A stretch of 64,000 nt of DNA, from the NCBI GenBank assembly GCA_015501055.1, contig JADNYV010000107.1, positions 1-64,000 on the forward strand, read 5' to 3'. Shown piece after piece: positions 10,330 through 21,256 of the stretch. Position numbers and translations under genes: made by a program. Each line of letters opens with the position of its first letter. Position 1 is the first letter of the stretch. The notes beneath the pieces were generated by a model, which saw nothing but the letters and a program-made list of their open reading frames with translations, did no database searches and had not been told where the DNA came from. The DNA comes from Mucidula mucida (Eukaryota > Basidiomycota > Agaricomycetes > Agaricales > Physalacriaceae).

Positions 10330-11936
10330 ATGACGATACCGGTGCTGTTGCCCAGGAGGAAGATTATAGCTGGCGGATCCGGAAAAGACAACTTGGACAC
10401 AATGAGACAGGACCTTCCGCCAAAAATGGCCGAGGATGTCATTAGGACAGTCGAGTATTAGCGGAGTGGACCCGAACGGGGTAGGTTAACCATTCGTTCT
10501 CGCTGCACCCCAATCCTGATAGAGCAAATTGGTGTGCAGCTCACGGCCGACGAAGAAATTACTACTGGGACATGCGAATGTCCACCCACAATAACGCGTT
10601 GGCTTCAGAAACAGGCTCCGTGGAGTAGTACTGGCGATATCGCGCCGAACATTGCTCAGGATGTGATCAATATGCTGCAGTCGGTACAGTGATGTTGCTG
10701 ATACTGTGTCGTCATCCTAACATCTATTCAGTACCTTGACCTCATTCCCGCCTACGAAACTCAATATCGAGGGAAGCTTATGAAGTCCTTGTATGCATTG
10801 GTCATGCGTTACAATGCGCTTCCACGCCAGCTAGATGTTCGGACATCTGATATCAACAGGGTCGACGATGCCCCACGGTGTGGCGGAGGTTACTTTGCAG
10901 TAAGTGTTCTTGTTCCAAGAAACAATAATTCGTCCATGGACATGCAGGATATCCACGGAGGCAAGTATCAGGGAAGATCAGTATGCTTGAAGGTCCTGCG
11001 AATACATTCTCACGGGCCACTACGAATGGATCTGGTGAAGAAGGTATAACAACGCTCTCGTTCGCTTTTGCTACGACTATAGACCCGAGATATTAGGCGT
11101 TTTGTGAGGAAGCTTTGACGTGGCGACAGTTCTCTCATACCAATATTCTTCCTTTATATGGCGTCAGCGCTGAGGTTATTCCCGGGCGTCTTTGTTTGCT
11201 CTCGCCGTGGATGGATGATGGTAACGTCAATGACTATCTGAGACGCAAACCGCATCACGATCGTTGGCAATGTGTGCGTCAATCTTCTTGGATATACTTC
11301 ATTGGCGCTGGTAATGATTTGACTCCTCAAGCTCTGGGATGTCGCTTCCGGTATGGAGTACCTGCATTGCCTCAATCCCTGTGTCGTACACGGAAACATA
11401 CGCGGAGTAAGTGTTTGGTACTTCGTTTTCTAACATATAAGGAAAGTTGTTCTCTCCAGACAAACATTCTAGTGACAGAAGATGCACACTGCTGCCTAGC
11501 CGATTTTGGAATCAGTCGCGTTGAAGGAACGCCACCGACGGATCAAGCTTTGGTTTCCCGAGGGGCCATTCGATGGCTTCCAGCCGAATCATTCGATGAC
11601 GAGTCGGAGGATAACCCAGTGTTGCCGAAGAAAATTGATACTTACTCGTTTGGTTGCACCGTCATTGAGGTCAGTTCCCTCAGTCACACAGTATCATGCA
11701 CGTTGACAGTGGACTGATAGATCTATACTGGACAGCCACCATACGCGGCGTTGCGCACGGACGCTGCCGTTCTTAAGCACATTCTCTCAAAGACACCACC
11801 TCCTCAACCGCTCCCACACATACTCCCAACTACAATATGGGACGCGGTTGTGGCTCCCTGTGTATCATTCTACCCACAAGATCGGCCCTCATCTTCGGCA
11901 ATCCTTGACGCCCTTCGTAAACTGGCGAAGCCTTGA
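10330..11936 (+). CDS. Protein kinase-like protein, probably catalytically altered
   Basis: Kinase fold of the tyrosine-kinase-like type common in Agaricomycetes. The well-supported exons are (10540)-10683, 10732-10899, 10948-11043, 11097-11273, 11332-11406, 11460-11669 and 11721-11936; all introns are 48-58 bp. Visible in order: a degenerate Gly loop (GGGYFA), beta-3 Lys in VCLKVLRI, a helix-C Glu in FCEEALTW, hinge LLSPWM, a catalytic loop reading VVHGNIRGTNIL, DFG in LADFGISR, and IRWLPAES where APE is expected. The Asp of the H-x-D catalytic loop is Asn here. N-terminus: an upstream exon 10330-10449 (ATG in CGCATGACG) can be joined in frame by a weak intron, but the true start is uncertain. 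Function unknown; active phosphotransfer is doubtful. Confidence 0.75.
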
Positions 11937-12189
11937 GCAATGCATACCAGCCAGCCCCCTCTAAATCGCAAAATACTATACCTCCCATGATTTATGCTTC
12001 CTACGTATAACCTTTATTCAACGCCGTTTCTCAATTCGTTTACATCTACGCGGTATAATAAATTGTCATAGCTACATCGAATCAGAGCCGGGATGATCTA
12101 TGAAACGTTCGCAACGTGCAGCGTTCAGTGACATTTATGTACGGCGATCATGATGATCGATGAAATCATGCAAGTTGCCTCCTCCCGTC

Positions 12190-12960
12190 ATGCAGCAGCA
12201 GCAGCCCTACTTTGAGAGAGTCAAAGTACACTCCCTGCTTCCCTTTCCCTTTCCCTCTGAGTCTAACACCTTCTCCTCCTCCCTTAGTCCTTCGCCGACG
12301 TCCCGATCCACGATGACGGGATCGACGCGCACGCGTTCCTCGAGGCGTCCGACGGCCTCGTGGGCATGTTCGACCTCCTCGGCTCAGGCGTCTTTGGCTT
12401 CGTGCAGTCCGACATCCGGAATAACATCCGCGTGAGCCTCGCACTTTCTTTCTCTTTCTTGGCTAAAATGGATCTGATGCCATGGATATCTGCTTACTAG
12501 GACGTCCGCACGCACTACCACGCCCTCGAGCGGCCCAAGACCGTGGAAGTGATGCTCCCGGGGTGGGGCGACCCGGGCCGCGGCGCACTGGTGCGCCTCG
12601 TGCGCGGGCTGGCGTTCACGTGTGTCGCGCTGCAGAACATGCAGGCGCACCCCGCGCGCGATCTCTATGTGTGCTTCAAGGCGTCCTATGACAGCGTGCT
12701 CAAGCACCATCATTCCTTTGTCATTCGCTCTGTTGTCTACGTGCGTTCTCTTCCTTTTCTCGAACGGTATGGTTTGATTGAAAGCGCGATAGGTCGCCCT
12801 CCGCGCTGTCCCGCACCGCAAGGATTTCTACGCCCGGATAGCGCAGGGAGCGCCACATGACAAGCTTGACGAGGAGCTGAGAAAGTGGCTGGCCGGCCTG
12901 GATACTATTGTGATTCGGCTCAAGGTGTTCTTGAAGGAGGGAGGCTTTGGGGTTGTTTGA
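12190..12960 (+). CDS. Glycolipid transfer protein (GLTP/HET-C2 fold)
   Basis: Small cytosolic protein of the fold that carries sphingolipids between membranes. Four exons, 12190-12225, 12288-12431, 12501-12740 and 12793-12960, join to 195 residues, typical for the family. The start gives MQQQQPYF, then FADVPIHDDGIDAHAFLEA. Landmarks: SDIRNNI supplies the Asp and Asn that correspond to human Asp48 and Asn52, and LKHHHSF supplies the His corresponding to His140. Two other head-group residues differ: the position of Lys55 is Asp (NNIRDV), and the position of Trp96 is Arg (LVRLVRGLAF aligned with the human MWLKRGL segment). The lipid preference may therefore not be that of textbook GLTP. Family assignment is secure from the overall pattern; ligand is not. 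Confidence 0.9.
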
Positions 12961-14073
12961 TTTCATCATCAGTTTTAGGGTTGGCACTGTTGATTGCGCG
13001 CTTATTTGCTCCCAAATACCGCCAGTGGCGCATTTATATCCGCTTTGCTAAGGATTCCCTTTAGCTAGATGCTCATTTTCTTCGTTACCGGCTGCGTCTT
13101 TTTTCTTGTATATATGTACAGTAGCACCTGGATGTCTTACCACGAGTGTTAACCAGCTATGTGAGAGAAAGGATGGCACTTCTACGAGATCAAGTTTAAC
13201 CAGAAAGAAATTTGCAGAACTCAGTCGATTGCGCTTACTATTCATGTCTTCGGGTACCTCCATAATGACCTTGGGTTAGACCTCTCTTGCATCCAACATA
13301 CATCAAAGTGGGCTGCTATCGTCAGCCGCATGATTAGTTATTTAGTAATAACTAAAATGGGCCTCCGAAATAACTAAAGTTGAGGGAAGCCGATAACTGA
13401 GCTTCGGGTGCCCGCCTCCCAAACACTGAATTTGCTGTGAGGGCGCACTCCCGCCACGTGTAAGCGATCAGAAACGGGTGACTTGATTCTCTTCCCCGCC
13501 ATTCACAGTGGATGCCAAGAGGTCTACTGCTCGAGTCTAAAGATTAGACTCAACTCTTCTCGCTTGCGCCCGAGGATACAAGCACTGGTACGAGGGCTAG
13601 CTGCAATCACCATCTACCGCAGATGGAGCGCTACTCATAATACCCCACATCTTCCACGTACATTCTGAGGTTCCCGACATGCCCAAATTGCCGTCATGAT
13701 GACCTCGCGTTAGAGGGCCACAAGTTCGGTGCTGCCTGCACGACGAGGTCGAAAGGTGTACCCAACGTGAAGCCGATCGGCCTCCATGGCTGAGACCGAC
13801 GTGGGCGGGACTCGAGTGGGAGCAAGGCGCGTCCGCAATTCTAGTTATTGATGGTTGAGATGGACGAAGGAGCGAATTTGAAAGTGAGAAAAGTTATATG
13901 ACTGAAAAAGAGGCGGTTGCGCACTGATTGTAGCTCATCATCCTTCACCCAAATGAAAACCGGAGTACCATTCATCAAAACCAATCATTTCCATTAAACC
14001 AAACACAGTTACAAGGACGCCGCTCACCGATACAGCAGAGGATTCGTGAAAATAATTACAGTAAACAGACACG
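12961..14073. other. Intergenic, 1.1 kb between convergent genes
   Basis: The GLTP gene and the minus-strand gene at 14074 converge here. Apart from a small AT-rich palindrome near 13336-13355, I see no gene, repeat or RNA gene. Small open frames are unsupported. Confidence 0.4.
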
Positions 14074-15248
14074 CTACACTTTCGGAGCACCCAGAATATT
14101 ACCGCTCTCCTTGACCAAGCGCTGCTTCACACCATTAAGAACCTTGGCCCGGTCATCCAGTACAACATTATGCGCGTCGACATGCTTATCAAACGTCGCA
14201 AACAGTTTCAGCTTCGTTCTGTATTGCCATACCATCAACGAGCGTATACACGCAAACGCGAACAACGCACGTCATATGGCCCTTTACGAAATCCAAAATC
14301 TTCCCGTACTTTCCCATAATGACTAGCAAAGCTTGAACGGACAGACAGAGACGCGTGAGAGAGAGCACGCACCATCGGCGCCAGCGACCCATTCGTCCAT
14401 GGTGCAGTTCTTCCACTTTTCGGTTAGAATCTCGTAGTTCTCGGTGTGCTCCTCGACAAAGAGATCCGCATCGCGTCCGAGGAGCTTGTTCAAGGCGCCG
14501 CCTTGTTGCTGCGTTTGCGAATTATTCTGGCTGAGGGGCTGTTGCTCATATTGGGGTTCTTCGACTTGTCGATGTCTAGGGAATGCGCGCGCTTGCGGGC
14601 TCGGTTCGTAGTTGGGTGCGAGAGGGCTGGACATGCGGCTTGGGGAAAAGTTGCTGTTTGCGTATTTGGAGTTTTCCTGGGTAGTGTTGTTAGAGAATAA
14701 GATTGTAAGATTGGCATACGCACGTCGTCATCCAATCTATAGCGCTTCGCGTTTGCATAAGCGACATCGTACGGATATCCTCCTCCTTGATGGTCGTCTT
14801 CAAAGTCGTTTCTGGAACGTTTGCTAGGTAATCTGGAGCCGGATTGCGATTGGATGAACTTTGAGTGATCAGGCGAAGCGAAGGATTCAGTCGAGGTGAA
14901 TGAGGCGGATATATGCGTTTCTTTCGGGTCAGCAGAGGGAGAAGGAGCCTTTGGATCGAAGAGCGGAGACATGGACTGGGGCGGAAGCACGGGCCTGGGC
15001 GAGAGGATGTTGGGTGTCGATGTTTGTAAGCGTCTGGGAAAAGCAGGAAGGGTATTGTCATCGCGGCGGCTACCACTCTTGTGTGACTTTTTCTTCATGA
15101 GATTCTGCAGATTCAGAGGCGTATCAGAGGGTTTATCAGTGTGCAGTGGATTGGATCGATCTGGGTTGAATGACGGCTTGTTCGGCGCGGCGCGAGATGC
15201 GGGGCGGATGGCACCACCACTGGGCACGAATGGCTGGCGTGCACTCAT
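14074..15248 (-). CDS. ECM11-like protein (C-terminal domain)
   Basis: Four exons, 14724-15248, 14373-14676, 14271-14331 and 14074-14218, join to 344 residues. The first 240 residues are disordered (Pro/Ser/Lys-rich, with NLQNLMKKK and KRSRNDFEDD). The last 100 form a helical block: WKNCTMDEWVAGAD, then YGKILDFVKGHMT, KLKLFATFDKHVDAHN and RAKVLNGVKQRLVKES. The DEW-x-G start and the heptad pattern resemble the fungal ECM11 C-terminal domain. In budding yeast Ecm11 belongs to the central element of the synaptonemal complex. The resemblance was judged from memory of the domain and is moderate; another coiled-coil nuclear protein is possible. The gene is divergent from the F-box gene, with 164 bp between start codons. 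Confidence 0.65.
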
Positions 15249-15412
15249 GATGGTGGAAAGAAGAGGAAAGCGTGGCGTTGTTTGGCAAGGACCGGACACG
15301 TGGATCGCACATTGGAATGGTGGCTGTGCATCTCTCGCTTAACGCCCAGCGCCCAGCTCATTGTTGAGCCCATCGTCGTGGACATTGCTGTCGACGACCG
15401 ATTGCCCTTTTA
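15249..15412. promoter_or_regulatory. Short shared divergent promoter
   Basis: The start codons of the minus-strand gene (15248) and the plus-strand gene (15413) are 164 bp apart, so both promoters must overlap here. No TATA box or known motif was identified. If the F-box gene starts at its alternative ATG (15451), the spacer is about 200 bp. Confidence 0.5.
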
Positions 15413-17185
15413 ATGGATATTGCCGCAGAGATGAGGTGGGTAGCGCAGCGATGCAGGTGTTGTGGTCGTCTGACAGATTTTGCAGTACGCTCAAACGGCG
15501 GCACGGACGCATCAACCTCAAGGGCGACGACGACGAGAGCTCGCTGCTGGAAATGGATGCATGCTGCTCGGTGCCGGCGTCGGTCAGCTCGCCCAACGTC
15601 CTTGGCAATACACGCCAGGCGTCGCTACCTATCAACCCGACGCCGAGGCATCTCTACCGTTCATTCGAGTCGGACGATGAGGACATTGGGAACGACCGCG
15701 GCCAGTCGTCGCGCCCTGAGCGTAGCTGCCAGTCCAAGCCCTCGACACCGTCAGAGACCCTACGCCGCGGTGGATTCGGCATATCCAGAGTGAGTGCGAT
15801 TAGTTGGTAATAGACTAGGCTAACGTCTGCAGGGCTTTGACATGGAAGTCGGCCATACCCTCTACTCGACAACGGCGGCGAGTCGCTGGTCGCCCGACGA
15901 CATGGAGGACATGTCCACCTCAAACATCATCCACACCCTCCCCAACGAGCTGCTTACCCTGATTTTTGAGGCGGGCTCAGCACTGACATACCCGTCGCTG
16001 TGCGAGCCAAAGTCGCCATATGTGCCTATCACGGTCAAGAAAATAACACCGTTTATGACGACAGTCATGCACGTCTGTCATCGATGGCGACAGGTGGCCA
16101 TACACACCCCAGCACTCTGGACAACCCTCCATGTTTCCCGCTCAAAAAAGGCAGTCGACAAGCTGCCAAATATCAAGGATTTCCGGAATCCCATTGCCTG
16201 GGTCACCGAGCACCTCACACGATCACAGTCGCTGCCCCTCGACATCAGCATCGACTGTCGCAACCTGTCAGCCAAGACCGTCTTTGCCCAGCTCACCCCC
16301 GAGTCCAATCGATGGCGCTCCCTTCGCATCACCCTCACCTCCGTACAGGAGCTCCCCACTGCATTGACCAACCTCAAAAAGGTCTCGGCCCCCCTCCTTG
16401 AAACGCTCGAGATCACTTCCCTCAAATACCACGACTCCATCTCTCCACCCATCACTAGCTTTTTCCGCAACGGTCTCTCTCCGCGTCTCGCTCATGTCCG
16501 CCTCAACAGAGTTAACCTTTCGTGGCTCGCATTCCCCCTCAAGGACCTCACTACCCTCGAGCTGCGCTTCGTCGTATGGCCCACCTACCCTCTGCTTGCC
16601 GATATGCTCAGTGGCTCCCCCAACCTCGAGTCGCTGCTTCTACACATTGACAACACCGCCGCAAAGCTCCTTGAGCGCCATACCCGACCGTCCATCAGCA
16701 TACCTTCCCTCAAGTCCCTCGAGATCCGCCTCTTCAGCCAGGGCCAGCCGACGATATGCCCGTTCCTGCAGATATTCAGCATTCCCGCGCTCGAGTCGCT
16801 GACTATGCGAGACGTGACATCCTCGGACTGGTGTCGCATTCTCGTGTACTTTCGAGTGCACTGCACGTCGTACCCTGTCCTGCGGCACCTCACGCTCTCC
16901 TCGATTAAAGGGTTGATTAGCGTAGATTCGAGTGCTGTGCGCGCGTTTCCGCAGTTGACGACGCTGTCGCTGGCTGGGCTGTATGCGAATGCGTTCTTTA
17001 GGCTGTTGGTGGACGAGAAGACGGACGATATGTATCGCGTGCCGGTGTGGCCCAACCTGGGGCGGGTGGTTGTGGCGGGCGACCCGAGTTTAAATGTCGC
17101 GCTCGTTAATCGGGCGGTGGAGGCGAGAAGGACGATGGGCAGGGCGATTGTTGTGTGCGAGGAGAGGGTAGGCGAGGACATTTAA
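15413..17185 (+). CDS. F-box protein with leucine-rich C-terminal region
   Basis: Three exons, 15413-15435, 15486-15789 and 15833-17185, join to 559 residues. An alternative start without intron 1 would be ATG 15451. Residues 1-110 are acidic/Ser-rich (KGDDDESSLLEMD, SFESDDEDIGNDRG). The F-box begins around residue 140 (HTLPNELLTLIFEAG) and resumes after a basidiomycete-type insertion with VCHRWRQVAIHTPALWTTL. The rest consists of irregular leucine-rich repeats (for example LSPRLAHVRLNRVNLSWL, TTLELRFVVWPTYPLLADML). F-box proteins of this kind are presumed substrate adaptors of SCF ubiquitin ligases; the substrate is unknown. Unrelated in detail to the F-box-like copies at 26.5 and 34.2 kb. 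Confidence 0.85.
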
Positions 17186-17423
17186 AGTGTGTGTTGTTAT
17201 TGTTGTGACTAATGTTTTCGTGCTTTATGTATATACCAAGTTTTGGATTATTTTCAGTAGATGGTCTTCACCTCCATACGTAGTTGTAATGCATTATCAT
17301 CATCATCTCAAGCCGTCATGTAATCCTTCGCTAATATGTGAAAGCGAATAAACGTAAAAAGCGTGCTTTTTTCTGTAGCTGAGCATGGGTTTTGATTATT
17401 GGTAAATAGTCCTCATGTATATG

Positions 17424-17607
17424 TACACTGCTGCACAGTTTTAATGCCAAAACAGCTTTAAACTGAGTGAACTATCTTTTACATGGAATTCAGAAAGATT
17501 TTGTAGTTGGAGACCAACTTATTTTTAATATTCCCAAGAATTTGGTGAAATTTATATAGAATTCAGCTTGCTTTTAATCAATTGGAATACTCAGAATATT
17601 AGAAGTT
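17424..17607 (+). repeat. 184-bp direct repeat, left copy
   Basis: Nearly identical to 20258-20439 in the same orientation. Both start with TACACTGCTG(C/T)ACAG and end in CAGAATATTAGA. The left copy abuts the terminal repeat of the element at 17609. It is probably the end region of a related non-autonomous DNA transposon family. Confidence 0.8.
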
Positions 17608-17626
17608 GTACACTGCTGCGCCCAAT

Positions 17627-18296
17627 TAGGGATGTGCACCGTACCGTTACGGGTATGGCCGTAAGTTGCCCACCCGTATTCGGTTTACGGCCATAAGATA
17701 CGGTCCGTAACGGCCGGAACACAGCCATAGTGTGGCGTTCAGTTATAAATATCGAGAGTTATTGACCTGTCAGTATGTAGTTAGTTTTTCTCAATGTGTG
17801 GATAAGTTGACAAGTCACCTTTGGGCCCGAAAGGAGCCTACTTCAGCCATTACCACTGACAGACCGTCATTCAGGCAGCTTCAATGCTCAAACACTGCAC
17901 CAGAAAAGTTGATTCATGTCCTTTGATGTTTTCCGGACAGTGAATGGGTGGGTGGTCCGGGAGGCCAAATGCACCGAGAACGTTGTTGTTCATCAACAAG
18001 ATGGTCCATGTGGTAGGTGTCCCAATTGGGACAAGCCATCACTGGCAAGGTCTTTAAGCAACATCCACAACACATTTCAGCCAGCATCAGATTGTGTTTG
18101 TCCTTGGTACTCTACATGAGGGGTCTGCTACTGGATGGATAGTGATTTGAAGACGATCTGACCCCACCAGGTGAGTGACCGTATGACCGATCCATTGACC
18201 GTACTCCAAGATTGCTCATGATTGCTCATGGTACGGGTATCGTAACCTGTATGCCGTACTGTATGCACCGTACATATGGTACGGCGCACATCCCTA
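17627..18296. mobile_element. hAT-like MITE (670 bp)
   Basis: Terminal inverted repeats begin TAGGGATGTGCACCGTACC on the left and TAGGGATGTGCGCCGTACC on the right. They are flanked by 8-bp direct repeats CGCCCAAT and CACCCAAT (one mismatch). The TAGGG terminus plus 8-bp duplication is typical of fungal hAT elements. Subterminal regions repeat short CCGTA/TACGG motifs in both directions. No coding capacity, so it depended on a transposase elsewhere. Confidence 0.85.
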
Positions 18297-18759
18297 CACC
18301 CAATCTTTCTAAGTCAAGATTAATGAATTCATTTCCATTTGTAAGAGTCCTTATTAGATTAAAATGAGCTTGACTTGCTCTCAATTTTGCTTACAACAAA
18401 CGGGCCATATTAAATTGATGAAAGCTCCCCATGCCCCATGTGCCAATTGCTGAGTCAGATGCTTTTAAAACTAAATCAAACAAGCAAAGTTCAACTTGTT
18501 TTATGCCACCACCAACCTCCAACTGCTCTTGGCATACCTCTGCATTTTGTGCTGCCTACTTCCTGCAATTTTGAGTGACTGCAGCGTTGAGCTGCAATGG
18601 CCAAGGCCGAAAACCAACAATTTAAAAGCCTCAAGTTCAGACTGAGTGTACTCTTGCAACAACCACAACTTGCTAAATGCAAGGCTGGGGATGTGGACTC
18701 TAACAGCAACAGTAATGATTACAAGACAAGGGCTGTTACTCCAACAACACAAATGAGAC

Positions 18760-18915
18760 TATAATAATGGTGATGCAACTGTGATTGCAACCACAACCCA
18801 AATGCAACCAAAATAAGTGAACTGCAACTGCTGCGACCACAATGCTTTGACTGCAACCATAACACACTGACTGCAACCACAATGCTCCAAATGCAACCAC
18901 AATGCTCTGAAAACA
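18760..18915 (+). repeat. Degenerate tandem repeat (about 20-26 bp unit)
   Basis: Irregular repetition of a GCAACCACAATGCT-like unit, with spacers of variable length. Units are most regular at 18830-18910. No coding role is apparent. Confidence 0.6.
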
Positions 18916-19982
18916 ATGACAAAACCCATTTCCATCTGCCTTGACCGCTCTTTGTTAGGACTACCAGGCAAGGTCTAAGACTATGATTGCCTGTCAAGGA
19001 CTAGTTGTGAGAAAACAAGAGCAATCAACACAGCAATCAACAGTGTTGGAGTTTGGGCTGTCGGCAACTCGCCAGTGCTCGAACCTTGGAGAAAACTCTT
19101 TGCTTAGTAAACTTGTAGGATTAGAAGATTCTAGAACTACTACTGTAGATATATATATGGTTCAGTAGGTAGCTTAATCTTTATGTATTTGCTGGGTGTC
19201 TAACACCTTAACAACCACAATGCTTACTTGTGTTTGATTGTGAGCTTAACCGCGCTTAGCGCACTTGCGTAGAAATCTTAACAAACAGTGAGTTGGAACT
19301 TGGCAGGACTAAAGGTGCAGAAACCCACAAATTTGAAACTGGATTCAGCTGACTACCTACAGGTCCTTTATACTCTACAGGTCAGTACTATAAATATCAA
19401 TCAGAGTCATAACAAACTATAAAGGGAATGATGGCGAATTGGTGGTGATGGCACCAGTGGAGTGCGCCGGGATAGGGAGTACTGGTATTGAGTGTAGCAA
19501 TGCACTTAATATTCCAACACTGGTTGTCGCCCATACCCGACTGTAAGCACCTGTGACAACAATGATTTGGAGTTTCTCTCTCTTTTAATAACCACTCTCG
19601 CCTATAGCAACTATTGCTGCTACTGCAAGACTCATGATCCCACCACAATTCACATAACCTGTTTGAGATTAACACAATCTCCCAGCTTTCCAGAGAGCAA
19701 CCACAAGATTTTTAAGGATGCAGACTGTCTGCAATAATTTGATAAATGTGGTGATGCCTGTGGCTGTAACTGACTACAATGGATACCTGTAGTAGTGTAT
19801 CCCTCTCTATTCATCTTAAACATACTGTTAATGGTTAGGTAGCCTGTTTATACTACCTACTCAAGAATGCAGTTTTTTTCAGGCTGTACTACCAGAATGT
19901 GCCCTATATTATTTTATTAATACAAACATAAATCATGCCAGCATTATTTAAGCAGTATAAACATAATATGAATTAGCCTCAG

Positions 19983-20246
19983 ATTAAGACTGAATCAGAA
20001 TAAATATTGATTGAATTTTATAAATTTATCACACTTTTGGTTAATTCTGCCTTGCTCAGATCAACCTTAATTTAAGTCTGATATTGTCTAGCGGTGTAGA
20101 ATGCACTCTTGCTGTAATATGTTCTTCCTACACCACTGCACAGTATCAGATTTAAATTATGGTTGATCTGAGCAACACAGGCTTGACCAAAAATATGTGC
20201 AGAATTCGTATCCGACCAACATTTATTTTGATTCAGTCCTAATTCA
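19983..20246. mobile_element. Fold-back (hairpin) MITE-like element
   Basis: Two arms of about 117 bp, 19983-20099 and 20128-20246, are inverted copies of each other (for example GCTCAGATCAACC on the left and GGTTGATCTGAGC on the right) with a 28-bp spacer. The arms contain many mismatches, so it is an old insertion. It would form a long stem-loop if transcribed. Confidence 0.75.
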
Positions 20247-20257
20247 AGGTCAAATCA

Positions 20258-20439
20258 TACACTGCTGTACAGTTTTAAATGCTAAAACAGCTTTAAACTG
20301 AGTGAACTATCTTTTACATGGAATTCATATAGATTTTATAGTTGGAGACCAACTTATTTTCAATATTTCCAAGAATTTGGTGAATTCATATAGAATTCAG
20401 CTTGCTTTTAATCAACTGGAATACTCAGAATATTAGAGG
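20258..20439 (+). repeat. 184-bp direct repeat, right copy
   Basis: Partner of 17424-17607, with about a dozen small differences by eye. It follows directly after the hairpin element. Confidence 0.8.
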
Positions 20440-20589
20440 TGCAGTTTTTGAAAGCCAATGAATACAATTACGGTGCTACAGATAGGCTACGGATTACAGA
20501 ATGGTAGCAATGGAGCTGCACCTGCACAGCTTGGGTGGTTGACAGCAACACAACAACATATATAGAAAGCTTCTCACCCAGGTAAATTA

Positions 20590-21062
20590 TTATTGCTTGC
20601 CCAATGCCTCTCTGCCCTTCCACTTCCCAATGCAACACATCATGCCACCATTCTGCGCTCCATGAAGGTACCCATCCTCCATAGGAACCAAAACAGCCGG
20701 TTTGGTGGCCACCTCAAGCGGGTGCTTGTTACCTGCCAGAGACTGAATTAGACATAGTGTAGTTAATGGAAAAGACATGAACAGTATTAAAATGTACTGT
20801 CAAGATACTGCCAGAGGCACACCACCAGAAACATCAATGACTTACGGAGGCAGCCGCCCTCTTGAAGAGCATTCCGCCCAACGGAACATATAGAAAATTG
20901 TTCAACAACACTGGCAGCAGAGGGTGGGTGGCAGGCAGAAGGCCAGGCAAAGTCTGTGCAAAGTGAGAGTGCTGGTCAAAGTTGAATATTGGTCACAGGA
21001 CTGCGGCAATGTCCTCAAATACCATGCCAACAGTAGCACAAGTGGGCCCAGCGGATTCTGGA
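20590..21062 (-). pseudogene. Captured or relic gene fragment, unknown family
   Basis: Two exon-like pieces join through a good intron (donor GTAAGT just after KRAAAS at about 20846, acceptor CAG at about 20743). The first ends in VPLGGMLFKRAAAS. The second reads GNKHPLEVATKPAVLVPMEDGYLHG and GGMMCCIGKWKGREA to a stop codon. Further upstream the same frame (CATVGMVFEDIAAVL) is cut by a TGA. The sequence sits inside the AT-rich transposon nest. I do not recognise the protein; a transposon-carried host gene fragment is one possibility. Confidence 0.4.
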
Positions 21063-21256
21063 CGCTGAAACAAAGGTAATGCATTTTCTGGCATACATCA
21101 TGTTTTTTGTCTGAATTGAGATACAGGTAGAATCAACTTGAACCCTTGTCAAAGTTCATATCAGATTATAACTACGTAGATTTTGATTTCCAAGCCAAAT
21201 CAAATGGTTTACCAATGTGTCTACTTAGATTTAGATAGATTGGGTGCAGCGGTGTA

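Larger units (their letters stand above)
17609..21256. mobile_element. DNA transposon remnant with about 30-bp terminal inverted repeats
   Basis: The left terminus reads TACACTGCTGCGCCCAATC and the right terminus, read inward, TACACCGCTGCACCCAATC. The match continues for about 30 bp once the hAT-like MITE at 17627-18296 and its duplicated 8 bp are removed from the left end. The interior is AT-rich, unlike the flanking genes. It contains a hairpin element, a degenerate tandem repeat, the right copy of the 184-bp repeat and a gene fragment, but no transposase frame. Target duplication is unclear (TA at most). The termini contain CACTG, reminiscent of CACTA-type elements, but superfamily is inference. 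Confidence 0.6.

Noticed and set aside
2137..17185. A biosynthetic cluster made of the lipid genes (ceramidase, acyltransferase, GLTP)
   Set aside because: They are interspersed with unrelated housekeeping genes in mixed orientations, and nothing in the sequence indicates shared control.
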